IMG/VR virus record: IMGVR_UViG_3300043449_001732
Coordinates: 19,982 to 83,981 of that record
DNA: 64,000 nt
Reading direction: 5' to 3' (one strand)
DNA from: a virus
Positions within the stretch are counted from its first letter, which is position 1. Each line of letters opens with the position of its first letter. Under the pieces are notes generated by a model. It did no database searches, was not told the DNA's origin, and was given only the letters and a program-made list of their open reading frames with translations. Positions 57,516 to 64,000 of the stretch are shown in pieces. The translations under genes were made by a program, and so were the position numbers.

Positions 57516-57858
57516 CGAGTTGCTCCAGTGCGCGGCGGATGATGTCAACTTCGTTGGATGTCAAGGAAGCACCAGGACCAGTGTCGCCATCCTCCAGTGC
57601 CTCCAGCGCCTGCTCCTTCAAGCTCGGCGGCTTGGGTAATGGGCGGCGGGCGGCGCGGATGTAGCGAGCAAAGTCATAAGCATCCTCACCTGCGTCAATC
57701 TCAACCAGCCTTAGGCACGCCTCCAGCTCCTGGTCGGCGCCCCATTGGGCGGCTTGGGTGGCAATGTGGCACTCGTAAGCATTGTTGATGGCAGCGTCTG
57801 CGGGGCCGCTCTCTCGCCACTGCTGCACCAGCTCTGGCGGTGGGGTGATATCAGTCAT
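57508..57858 (-). CDS. PELVQQW-family paralogue 5
   Basis: 116 residues. ITPPPELVQQWRESG, AAQWGADQELEACLRL, unique middle (IDAGEDAYDFARYIRAARR), PKPPSLKEQALEALED, then VDIIRRALEQLDD. Overlaps both neighbours by eight bases (GATGACTGA joints). Confidence 0.65.
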   Translation of the reverse strand: MTDITPPPELVQQWRESGPADAAINNAYECHIATQAAQWGADQELEACLRLVEIDAGEDAYDFARYIRAARRPLPKPPSLKEQALEALEDGDTGPGASLTSNEVDIIRRALEQLDD

Positions 57859-58207
57859 TGGGCAGAGCCTCCAGGGCGCGGCGAATAATGTCGATTTGAT
57901 CCATGTCAAACACGATGAGTTCTTTAGCATCTTCTGGCTCCGTTTCAAGAGCTGCTAACGCCTGCTCTTTCAAAGTCGGCGGCTTGGAGCGGCGGGCAGC
58001 GCGGAGTTTGTCAGTCTTAATATTGTCCCAGCCTTGTATCAGCCACTCACAACACGCCTCTAGCTCCTGGTCGGCGCCATATTGGGCGGCCATCAAGACG
58101 ACGTGTTCCTCTGCCTCTGAGCTTGTGTACTGCCGGTGGGCGGTTTCTTCCCGCCACTGCTGCACCAGCTCTGGCGGTGGGGTGATGGGATGATTAGTCA
58201 TTGTCAT
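57851..58207 (-). CDS. PELVQQW-family paralogue 6
   Basis: 118 residues (116 from ATG 58201). ITPPPELVQQWREET, AAQYGADQELEACCEWL, LRAARRSKPPTLKEQAL, then EPEDAKELIVFDMDQ and IIRRALEALPND. Shares the C-terminal cassette with copies 4 and 7. Confidence 0.65.
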   Translation of the reverse strand: MTMTNHPITPPPELVQQWREETAHRQYTSSEAEEHVVLMAAQYGADQELEACCEWLIQGWDNIKTDKLRAARRSKPPTLKEQALAALETEPEDAKELIVFDMDQIDIIRRALEALPND

Positions 58208-58506
58208 TCTCCAAGTAATGCACAGGTTTGATCCATGAGTTGAGGGAATACTTCAACAGGACAGATGCGACATTGCGCATGTTCTGTTGGTGTCTTGAGG
58301 TGATCCCATTGAACACGCAACATCTTCATGGTGCGCTTACTCTTCAATTGCTTGGTAACCACCTCAACCACAGTGCCGTATCGCTGGTTGCGGTACTGAG
58401 CAATACGATCCTTAACCTCTTGCCTGATTGCAATCAAGCCATGGGTCTTGGGTCGTTCGGCAACACGGTCGCCAACTTGATAGGTGAATTGAGCTTTGGT
58501 TGTCAT
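58204..58506 (-). CDS. SH3/KOW-like hypothetical protein
   Basis: 100 residues from MTTKAQFTYQVGDRVAERPK; the VGDRVA and YGTVVEVV strands look like a small beta-barrel. C-terminus has two Cys. Coupled to both neighbours. Function unknown. Confidence 0.55.
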   Translation of the reverse strand: MTTKAQFTYQVGDRVAERPKTHGLIAIRQEVKDRIAQYRNQRYGTVVEVVTKQLKSKRTMKMLRVQWDHLKTPTEHAQCRICPVEVFPQLMDQTCALLGE

Positions 58507-58844
58507 CAGATGTGAGTCCAAACTTTGCGGTTGACGATACGTGAGACATGCCCACGGTTGATGCCGTAGATAACAGAGATTGCAAAATTAGTTTTGCCCT
58601 CCTGTTTCAATTTACGAATGTCCAAGATGTTCTGCTCGGTCAACACAGAGAATCCATTCCTGGATCCTTGTGTATCCGCAAGCTTACCGCCTTTCTTGGG
58701 ACCACGGCGGTAATGTTCATAACGCTCAATGGTACGAAACTTAAAACCGCAGTCAAGACAGCGGCAGTAACGTTTGCTAAATGTTTCGCTGTGATCAGTG
58801 CAAGTAACACGTGTGTTCTTGCTGTTGCATGATTCACATTTCAT
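58506..58844 (-). CDS. Zinc-ribbon plus HTH DNA-binding protein
   Basis: 112 residues. N-terminal ribbon MKCESCNSKNTRV and CRCLDCGFKFRT, as in NrdR-like or phage zinc factors. The C-terminal half (LTEQNILDIRKLKQEG, FAISVIYGINRGHVSRIV) is an HTH that often accompanies HNH enzymes. Likely DNA-binding regulator or remnant of a homing protein. Confidence 0.65.
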   Translation of the reverse strand: MKCESCNSKNTRVTCTDHSETFSKRYCRCLDCGFKFRTIERYEHYRRGPKKGGKLADTQGSRNGFSVLTEQNILDIRKLKQEGKTNFAISVIYGINRGHVSRIVNRKVWTHI

Positions 58845-59182
58845 TGTGGATCAATAGAACAAGGTGCATTGTCTTGTGGTTCAGCAACCTTATCTAATTG
58901 CAATGCATCAAGAATATACAGAGTGGTTTCATCACCCAGTATCTTGAATGCATCGATAATCAAATCACGGTTGCGTTCAGTTGGGTTGTAGTAATCCAAT
59001 AGGATTTCTTCTGCTCGATCAAAGTTGTCATAGTCACCAGTGAGTTGTTCAACCACTGCACCAGGCATCGCATCCACTAGGTTTGCTACCAGTGAGTCAC
59101 GCACTGCAGCCCATGTCCAACTTGGGACACGGGAGACTACTTCATCAACGAGATCAAGATTAATGAGATTAGGTTGTGTCAT
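58841..59182 (-). CDS. Hypothetical acidic protein
   Basis: 113 residues from MTQPNLINLD. Acidic helices, Trp pair (SWTWAAVRDSL), Cys in the tail. An 8-base-spaced hairpin precedes its ATG. Function unknown. Confidence 0.55.
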   Translation of the reverse strand: MTQPNLINLDLVDEVVSRVPSWTWAAVRDSLVANLVDAMPGAVVEQLTGDYDNFDRAEEILLDYYNPTERNRDLIIDAFKILGDETTLYILDALQLDKVAEPQDNAPCSIDPQ

Positions 59183-59186
59183 AGAG

Positions 59187-59212
59187 AAAGACCCCGACTT
59201 GCGCCGGGGTCC
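59187..59212 (-). terminator. Hairpin before the gene at 59182
   Basis: GACCCCG (59190-59196) with CGGGGTC (59205-59211), loop of eight; leftward it is followed by TTTCTC. Weak terminator or a start-proximal leader hairpin. Confidence 0.5.
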
Positions 59213-59230
59213 GAACATTCCGCATGAATA

Positions 59231-59593
59231 CTAGACGGGTTCAGCGCTGGTGTCTAGTGCATCACCCATTACACCAGAGGATCTTAATTTTTCCAGCATG
59301 TCGCACATGATAGTGGCATGAGCATGGGTCTGATCCATGAAGTGCTTGGCACGTTCTGCGCTGATGGTGTGGATGTTCCCATTGGGCTCCACATATTTCC
59401 AGCTCCCATCAGGCTGAGGATCCCCCTGGAGAGCCAGCCGCTCTGAGTTGTGTACGTAGCGAAGCTCTAGGTTATGGAAGTCTTGCAGGCCATCCTGAGC
59501 GGTCCAGGTAGCACCAATGTTGTAACGCTTGTCATGATCTGAGTACGCATGGAACTCAGGAACGATGTGCTTGAAACAGGCAAAAATGTTCAT
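59231..59593 (-). CDS. Hypothetical protein
   Basis: 120 residues from MNIFACFKHIVPEFH. Mixed strands with several Trp and His; C-terminal helix (HATIMCDMLEKLRSS). Lies downstream of the tRNA gene. Function unknown. Confidence 0.55.
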   Translation of the reverse strand: MNIFACFKHIVPEFHAYSDHDKRYNIGATWTAQDGLQDFHNLELRYVHNSERLALQGDPQPDGSWKYVEPNGNIHTISAERAKHFMDQTHAHATIMCDMLEKLRSSGVMGDALDTSAEPV

Positions 59594-59616
59594 TGTGTTT
59601 GAGTTGAATGAAAGGT

Positions 59617-59692
59617 TGGTACCCGAGGTGAGATTCGAACTCACGCTGTAGCGATTTTAAGTCGCTTGCCTCTTCCGCTGGGCTACTCGGGC
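59617..59692 (-). tRNA. tRNA-Leu (UAA anticodon), short variable loop
   Basis: Full cloverleaf on the minus strand: acceptor GCCCGAG/CTCGGGT (first pair G-T), D stem GCC/GGC, anticodon arm AGCGA-CTTAAAA-TCGCT with anticodon UAA, five-base variable loop, T arm GTGAG-TTCGAAT-CTCAC, and encoded CCA. UAA reads UUA leucine codons, yet cellular tRNA-Leu has a long variable arm; this one is class I in shape. It may aid AT-rich phage codons. Ten bases overlap the end of the upstream gene. Confidence 0.85.
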
Positions 59693-59901
59693 TCACTTGG
59701 ACTTACATCAATTGATGTTGACTGCCAAGTGTGGTCTCGTGGTAATACCTCTAAACCGTATTGCCAACTGTCGTAGTCATCTTCATTACGAGGATCCTGC
59801 TCATCAATCAATACATAATCAGGTGTGCCATGAGTATGTATGTACTCACCAATGTTGGCAAGTGCTTGTGCCAGGAGTTGGTCGTCGGTGTACTCAGTCA
59901 T
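59683..59901 (-). CDS. Small acidic protein overlapping the tRNA
   Basis: 72 residues, acidic (LIDEQDPRNEDDYDSW). Its TAG stop is inside the tRNA acceptor region. An 11-pair hairpin (59910-59939) lies eight bases before its ATG. Function unknown. Confidence 0.55.
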   Translation of the reverse strand: MTEYTDDQLLAQALANIGEYIHTHGTPDYVLIDEQDPRNEDDYDSWQYGLEVLPRDHTWQSTSIDVSPSEPE

Positions 59902-59909
59902 AGGTGAAT

Positions 59910-59939
59910 GCCAGCCCTAGTATCGAGGCTAAGGCCGGC
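59910..59939 (-). promoter_or_regulatory. Intergenic hairpin, 11 pairs
   Basis: GCCAGCCCTAG (59910-59920) with CTAAGGCCGGC (59929-59939), two G-T pairs, no T-run. Lies between the PcfJ-like gene's stop and the next start, so it may be a processing or coupling site. Confidence 0.45.
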
Positions 59940-59952
59940 AAGCCTGTGCGGG

Positions 59953-61695
59953 CTAGACAGACTCTAGCGCATCTGCTTGAAGTTTCAACGCTTTGCCAAA
60001 GGCTTCTGTGTAGGAATCCTTTTGCTCTTGCGTCAACCGCTGGTTGGATGTACCAACGATCTGGCTAACACTCATCATGCCCATCTCAACTTTGAGTTGG
60101 ACAGTGAACTGAGGTTTGCCGTCAACCATACAGAGCACAATGAAATGTTTCTTCTTGCGTACACCAGTGGCATACTCACTGGCATTGCCGACGCAATTAC
60201 GTACGGCCTGGCCCCATGCTGACAGTTGATGTGTGTCATGAGGCTGGAAGAATGACCAACGTTCATCACCCACTTCAACCTTTATAGGTGAGGGGAATAG
60301 ATCCTGAGGCAGGCTAGCGTTTGGATGCTTGATCTTCCATGCTTCTGCTTGCACATGATCATGGAACTCAGTCAGGCGCCAACGCTTTGGCGGATCAATG
60401 GTCATGTCATTGTTAAGCACATCATCAAGCATTGATAGTGTGTCATTCCATTCAGTTAAATAGAATGTAAGCTTGCCTGTCTCAGTGCTTGTGTAGTAAG
60501 ACAAGCTATTGGGTTTGTCATTGATCTGATCTTCGTAGTTTTTCTTGAGGATATGAAAGAAGGAAGCTGGTTGCATATGTGTGCGCAACCAGGTCTTTGC
60601 CTTTTCACCTACGCAACGATCAAGGCGTGTGCCAATTAGATATTCAATATGGTTCTGATAGAAATCAACAGGGCAGTCCGGCCAAATATTATTAACGTAA
60701 TCAATAGCCTGCACTAGTTTTTCAATACGATTCCAAGGTTGAGTTATCTTACGGAATAGATTATTCTCAGGATTATTAAACATTGCAATAGCTTCATCAC
60801 ATTGCGATTGAATCCACTTGCGGAAGAATGGTGTACCAACTATATGTAATACGCGATCAATAATGCAATATACCTGGCTGTGATAATCATTATGATTCTT
60901 CTTATATACATCAGCTAATGCATAAAACAAATCTGCAGATGGAACCAAGTCACGTTTAGCTTGCTCTGGATCAGCAAAAGTATTCCAATACTTACTGCGA
61001 TCTTTTAATCCAAGAATCGCAGCCCAGTTATTGGTAACAATGCGATCAAAGAATCCACGTGCGTCATCCCATTTAGGAATGGTTTGACCAAGTGCAGATT
61101 CAAATGCTGATATAGCTGTCCTGATGTTACAGCCTTTGCCATATGATACGTAACAAGGGCACCACCAATGGGTTGTATTGCCGTTAGCAATATCTTCCTT
61201 GGTTAAGTTCTGACGTACAACGCAGAACTCACTGCGTCCGTACTTAACATATTCAACTGAAACTTTACTGTTGTTTTGAAGCAAGGTACTTGGAAGAGAC
61301 TTGCGTACCGATTCAAGATTCTTGTATGCATATGCGTAGCCATATACATAATCATTCTCTTGTCCTTTGGGTGGCAGCCATGCTGCATACCACACCTTCT
61401 CGTAGTGATAAATGATGGCACGAGTAATGGTGCGTGCTCTTGGCGTAGCAACATCTACCACCTTGGTAAACTGAGCATGGCGATGTTCTACACCCCTGGC
61501 ATTGAGATCAGTTACTACTTCCTCAAGCTTTGTAGGTGTAACAACATCAGCAGGTATCAGATCAAAGACTGCGCCAAGTGGAAACTTAGCTTTAGCCTTG
61601 GTTGACGTAGGATTCTGCTCACGTTGTAGCTGCTTGAGCTTGGGATCGTAAGCCAGGAGTTCTGTTTGAAGGTTCGAAGGTAATTGAAACTGCAT
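59953..61695 (-). CDS. PcfJ-like protein
   Basis: 580 residues. The C-terminal ~130 residues resemble the PcfJ domain: a long helix with LTEFHDHVQAEAW, then HQLSAWGQAVRNCVGNASEYATG and HFIVLCMVDGKPQFTVQLK, VSQIVGTSN. The N-terminal 450 residues are helical with Trp-rich stretches and two Cys. PcfJ-like proteins occur on plasmids and phages with unknown role. Preceded by the covarying hairpin. Confidence 0.6.
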   Translation of the reverse strand: MQFQLPSNLQTELLAYDPKLKQLQREQNPTSTKAKAKFPLGAVFDLIPADVVTPTKLEEVVTDLNARGVEHRHAQFTKVVDVATPRARTITRAIIYHYEKVWYAAWLPPKGQENDYVYGYAYAYKNLESVRKSLPSTLLQNNSKVSVEYVKYGRSEFCVVRQNLTKEDIANGNTTHWWCPCYVSYGKGCNIRTAISAFESALGQTIPKWDDARGFFDRIVTNNWAAILGLKDRSKYWNTFADPEQAKRDLVPSADLFYALADVYKKNHNDYHSQVYCIIDRVLHIVGTPFFRKWIQSQCDEAIAMFNNPENNLFRKITQPWNRIEKLVQAIDYVNNIWPDCPVDFYQNHIEYLIGTRLDRCVGEKAKTWLRTHMQPASFFHILKKNYEDQINDKPNSLSYYTSTETGKLTFYLTEWNDTLSMLDDVLNNDMTIDPPKRWRLTEFHDHVQAEAWKIKHPNASLPQDLFPSPIKVEVGDERWSFFQPHDTHQLSAWGQAVRNCVGNASEYATGVRKKKHFIVLCMVDGKPQFTVQLKVEMGMMSVSQIVGTSNQRLTQEQKDSYTEAFGKALKLQADALESV

Positions 61696-61728
61696 GGTGA
61701 GTTCGGAGTAGGTTCGGAGTAAGTGGAC

Positions 61729-61753
61729 AGTTTAGCGTCATGTCCAGGACGTA
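61729..61753 (-). promoter_or_regulatory. Covarying leader hairpin, copy 5
   Basis: Plus strand AGTTTAG, stem CGTC (61736-61739), loop ATGTCCAG, stem GACG (61748-61751). Forty-one bases before the PcfJ-like start. Confidence 0.55.
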
Positions 61754-61758
61754 TGGTG

Positions 61759-62007
61759 TCAGTCGTTATCTACTGGGAGTAGTTCCCAGTCAGGGTTGAG
61801 CAGAGCAAGATAATCGCAGAAGCCATCTTCGTCAAGAGGGATTTGTTCTCCCTCATCCAGTTCGAAGCTTGTTCTGCATAGTGCAGGAGCGTACTCATCA
61901 GGGTCGAGGTAAGTCGACTTACGAATGAGACGCATTTCGTCAACCACTGCTGTAACTGTAACATCGTTGCCGTCAATGAATGTTTCTTCGATTGCTAGGA
62001 CTTGCAT
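61759..62007 (-). CDS. Small acidic protein
   Basis: 82 residues, beta-rich start (MQVLAIEETFIDGND), acidic C-terminal half. Three bases after the upstream gene. Function unknown. Confidence 0.55.
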   Translation of the reverse strand: MQVLAIEETFIDGNDVTVTAVVDEMRLIRKSTYLDPDEYAPALCRTSFELDEGEQIPLDEDGFCDYLALLNPDWELLPVDND

Positions 62008-62010
62008 GGG

Positions 62011-62208
62011 TTATACCTGTGTGAGTTGCTTGGCTTGGGCAAACTGACCTTGAGGTCCATACTTCTGGACAAGGTCAGGGAATGCATCAAGCAAACGCTG
62101 CCGATTCTTTGGATCAGCAAAGCGTAGTGCTTGTGCAATTGAGGATACGAATGATCCGCCATAGCTGTCCATGCGGGCAATCATGGCGTGGAGTTCGGTT
62201 GAGTTCAT
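62011..62208 (-). CDS. Small helical protein
   Basis: 65 residues from MNSTELHAMIARM. Helical with FVSSIAQALRFADP and QRLLDAFPDLVQKYG. Coupled to the covarying hairpin 28 bases upstream. Function unknown. Confidence 0.55.
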   Translation of the reverse strand: MNSTELHAMIARMDSYGGSFVSSIAQALRFADPKNRQRLLDAFPDLVQKYGPQGQFAQAKQLTQV

Positions 62209-62235
62209 GAGATGAGGTTGAGTTGGACTGGATGA

Positions 62236-62258
62236 GTTTAAGGACATCCCAGGTCCTT
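62236..62258 (-). promoter_or_regulatory. Covarying leader hairpin, copy 6
   Basis: Plus strand AGTTTA, stem AAGGAC (62240-62245), loop ATCCCAG, stem GTCCTT (62253-62258). Longest stem of the set and different bases from copies 1, 3 and 5, a clear compensatory change. Confidence 0.6.
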
Positions 62259-62261
62259 GGA

Positions 62262-62459
62262 TCAGAGCAAACGTATGTTTCGTTTGCTCAAGCCTGTGCC
62301 AGGCAATGAGATAGATCCACGTACACCAGATTCTCTGGCGTTAAGTGTTACCTGGAACGGACCAAGTTGAATTGATTTGGTGAATGATTTAATGCCCCGT
62401 TCCGTCACATTAAACCCAGCGATTGTCTTATCAAAGTTGATGGGTGATTTGTCAATCAT
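62262..62459 (-). CDS. DUF4236-like small protein
   Basis: 65 residues from MIDKSPINFD. C-terminal phrases FTKSIQLGPFQVTLN and SGVRGSISLPGTGLSKR resemble the DUF4236 beta-hairpin pattern. Role unknown. Its start overlaps paralogue 7. Confidence 0.5.
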   Translation of the reverse strand: MIDKSPINFDKTIAGFNVTERGIKSFTKSIQLGPFQVTLNARESGVRGSISLPGTGLSKRNIRLL

Positions 62460-62796
62460 TAGGCAGAGCCTGCAGGGCACGGCGGATGAGATTAACTTGA
62501 TCTGTGTCAAACACAATAAGTTCTTTAGCGTCTTCAGGTTCTTCTTCAAGTACTGCTAACGCCTGTTCCTTCAGGCTAAGAGGCCTGGGGCGACGGTTAG
62601 TACGAAGATTTACAAGACATGCGCCAGATGGTCCATGCCATTGGTGTGCTACAAGCCACTCACAACAGGCTTCTAGCTCTTGATCGGCGCCCCATTGAGC
62701 GGCGCGTATCATGTCTGTGAAGTAATCTGTTTTATCGTCATACCATTCTTGCAGTAACTCTGGATCTGGAACGACAGGATGTTGTCGGTTAGTCAT
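62452..62796 (-). CDS. PELVQQW-family paralogue 7
   Basis: 114 residues. VVPDPELLQEW, AAQWGADQELEACCEWLV, unique middle (HQWHGPSGACLVNLRTNRR), PRPLSLKEQALAVLEEEPED, IRRALQALPND. The last part shares an identical ~37-base stretch with paralogue 4, about 5 kb away. Confidence 0.65.
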   Translation of the reverse strand: MTNRQHPVVPDPELLQEWYDDKTDYFTDMIRAAQWGADQELEACCEWLVAHQWHGPSGACLVNLRTNRRPRPLSLKEQALAVLEEEPEDAKELIVFDTDQVNLIRRALQALPND

Positions 62797-63091
62797 CGTA
62801 AGAATCTGCGTGATGGAGTACAAACTTCAAGTCAAAATACTCAGAAGTATCTTTGCTTTTGGGATGGTAAGTGGCTACAAATCCACCACTGCCAACTTGT
62901 TTATCAGCAACGGATTCACGTAGTAAGTGACGTGCCATTGCCTTGAGTTTGGCTAGTGTTGGAACTGCATGTCCATTACCTTCTGTTGTTAACCATTGCC
63001 AGTCAAGTGCTGTCATGACAAAGTGCACTCTTTCAAAGTTGAACTTATCAATGATTTCATCAATCATTAATTCGTGTACTGACTTAGTCAT
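62789..63091 (-). CDS. Hypothetical protein
   Basis: 100 residues. Mixed alpha/beta: FNFERVHFVMTALDWQW and AKLKAMARHLLRES, then strands GGFVATYHP and DLKFVLHHAD. Overlaps paralogue 7. Function unknown. Confidence 0.55.
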   Translation of the reverse strand: MTKSVHELMIDEIIDKFNFERVHFVMTALDWQWLTTEGNGHAVPTLAKLKAMARHLLRESVADKQVGSGGFVATYHPKSKDTSEYFDLKFVLHHADSYDD

Positions 63092-63291
63092 TTGAGGTTG
63101 TCAGGTAGCAGGGCTTGGGAATCTTCATCATTTAAATTTGTCATGATGAATTTCTCTCCATCGGGGGAGATGAATCCCCCAATAAAACCAACCCCATGTT
63201 TATCAGCTGATTCTTTCATCTTGGCTACAAGCTGCATAGCTTGTAGACGCTGAAGATCAATTGAGTCTGGGATGCGAATGCTGTCGGACAT
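63088..63291 (-). CDS. Small hypothetical protein
   Basis: 67 residues. Helix MQLVAKMKESADKHG then strands GFIGGFISPDGEKFIM. Overlaps the next gene (ATGA). Function unknown. Confidence 0.55.
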   Translation of the reverse strand: MSDSIRIPDSIDLQRLQAMQLVAKMKESADKHGVGFIGGFISPDGEKFIMTNLNDEDSQALLPDNLK

Positions 63292-63396
63292 GGTGTGGTG
63301 TCAAGTGGTATCTAAGTGTGGTCACGGCAAGTCTACCAGGTGGCAGCAAGCCATGACCAGTGGTCTTAATGATTCCTTAATGTTTCGGTAGGGCCG

Positions 63397-63684
63397 TTAA
63401 CTATGCAGTTCCTGGTGCTGACGCCATGCAGCAGTGTGCATTTCATCAGCAGTCATAGGTGGTTCACTGCCATAGCCAAGGTCTGCATCTGATGGTTCCC
63501 ATTCAAGTTCATTCTCAAGCATGGGAATGATTTCGTTATCCAGTAGAGCAAGCATGGATGGAGTCAGGTGTTGATCCATTTCATGTCTTCTACTCTCACG
63601 TATGACAATAGCTTGAAGTTCTTCAAGAATATCTGTGAGTTTGTGGTACTCATTAAGTTTGGGTTGACGATAGGTAGGTGTCAT
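63397..63684 (-). CDS. Small acidic helical protein
   Basis: 95 residues. Helices LTDILEELQAIVIRESRRHE and MLALLDNEIIPMLENELE, then an acidic tail. First complete gene of the leftward run at the right edge. The gap to the left (63292-63396) holds two CATTAAG repeats (leftward strand) and nothing else clear. Confidence 0.55.
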   Translation of the reverse strand: MTPTYRQPKLNEYHKLTDILEELQAIVIRESRRHEMDQHLTPSMLALLDNEIIPMLENELEWEPSDADLGYGSEPPMTADEMHTAAWRQHQELHS

Positions 63685-63825
63685 GTCTTGGGTTGGTAAG
63701 TTAATGAATGGTGTGTAGCACAGAGGTATTCCCTAATAGATTAAAGGTGCACCTCTGGTACTTCTTGCGGGGGTGCAGGGGGTAGGCCAATAGTTATCTG
63801 GCAATACCCTTGGTACCTACTGTTC

Positions 63826-63841
63826 GCTATTTGCAAATAGC
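63826..63841. promoter_or_regulatory. 16-base perfect palindrome
   Basis: GCTATTTGCAAATAGC, with a second inverted repeat CATAAC/GTTATG at 63851-63868 nearby, in the 190-base gap before the leftward run that starts at 63684. Possible operator or terminator pair. Confidence 0.45.
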
Positions 63842-63877
63842 AAATGTCATCATAACGCTAGTGTTATGTGATGTAGT

Positions 63878-64000
63878 TTAGATCAAGCCGAGAATCCTAA
63901 GCCAGGAGTCGGGATGATCTGGTTCGACTTCGTCTCCACAGGGAGTAAGGCAACAGCTGTCGAACGTCCACTCTTCGATCTCTTCGTTGGTTGGGATGTC
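63878..64000 (-). CDS. Partial gene, C-terminal end of an acidic protein
   Basis: Leftward frame open from the window edge to TAA at 63878-63880, 40 residues: acidic start (DIPTNEEIEEW), two Cys, a Trp and Ile-rich end. The start is outside the window. Function unknown. Confidence 0.5.
   Translation of the reverse strand, partial: DIPTNEEIEEWTFDSCCLTPCGDEVEPDHPDSWLRILGLI

Noticed and set aside
1-64000. Insertion sequences or integrase-based mobile elements
   Set aside because: No transposase, integrase or terminal inverted repeats with target duplications were recognised.

Overview
The window reads as part of a double-stranded DNA phage of a cyanobacterium. The evidence is a virion-gene block, a phage replication set (T7-like family A DNA polymerase, primase-helicase, SSB, PD-(D/E)XK exonuclease), phage dTMP enzymes (dCTP deaminase, ThyX), and host-type genes typical of cyanophages: a high-light-inducible protein, an NblA-like phycobilisome-degradation protein and an S-adenosylmethionine decarboxylase. 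NblA-like plus HLIP suggests a phycobilisome-bearing host, possibly freshwater. No terminase, portal or integrase is visible, and both ends cut through genes, so this is a fragment of a larger genome.

Layout. 1-9.8 kb (+): virion genes including the probable major capsid protein, an HhH protein, an M23-like peptidase and a lambda R-like GH104 lysozyme. 9.8-14.7 kb: a small HTH gene, an HNH nuclease, a 914-residue virion protein, a GH24 endolysin and the NblA-like gene. 14.7-18.2 kb (mostly -): DUF3310 protein, dCTP deaminase, adenine methyltransferase and an HTH protein. 18.2-24.1 kb (+): two tail-fibre genes and a GH73-C39 lysin. 24.1-34.4 kb (mostly -): nucleases, glycosyltransferase, SpeD, primase-helicase, exonuclease, with a 0.4 kb non-coding region of ~80 bp repeats at 27.66-27.97 kb. 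34.5-37.6 kb (+): HLIP, methyltransferase and small basic proteins. 37.6-39 kb: a structured non-coding stretch, two tRNA-like genes and a frameshifted kinase-like gene. 39.9-64 kb (almost all -): Dps-like protein, structural protein, Gp157-like protein, SSB, DNA polymerase, GP88-family protein, ThyX, a PcfJ-like protein, and many small overlapping genes that include a seven-member mosaic paralogue family.

How the genes work together. Dcd and ThyX feed dTMP synthesis for the polymerase, primase-helicase and SSB. HLIP and the NblA-like protein would adjust host photosynthesis and antenna breakdown during infection. Four peptidoglycan-active proteins serve entry and lysis. Seven freestanding homing-type nucleases (HNH, endonuclease VII and GIY-YIG types) plus a lone AP2 protein sit beside replication or structural genes.

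The most unusual signals are non-coding: a covarying hairpin in front of six leftward transcription units; inverted repeats abutting a dozen start codons; three copies of an ~80 bp element in mixed orientation; mutually exclusive hairpins at 35.57-35.64 kb; a GC-rich folded region ending in a tRNA-like module; and two tRNA-like genes without a usable anticodon arm. All function calls come from motif recognition by eye; no database search was run.
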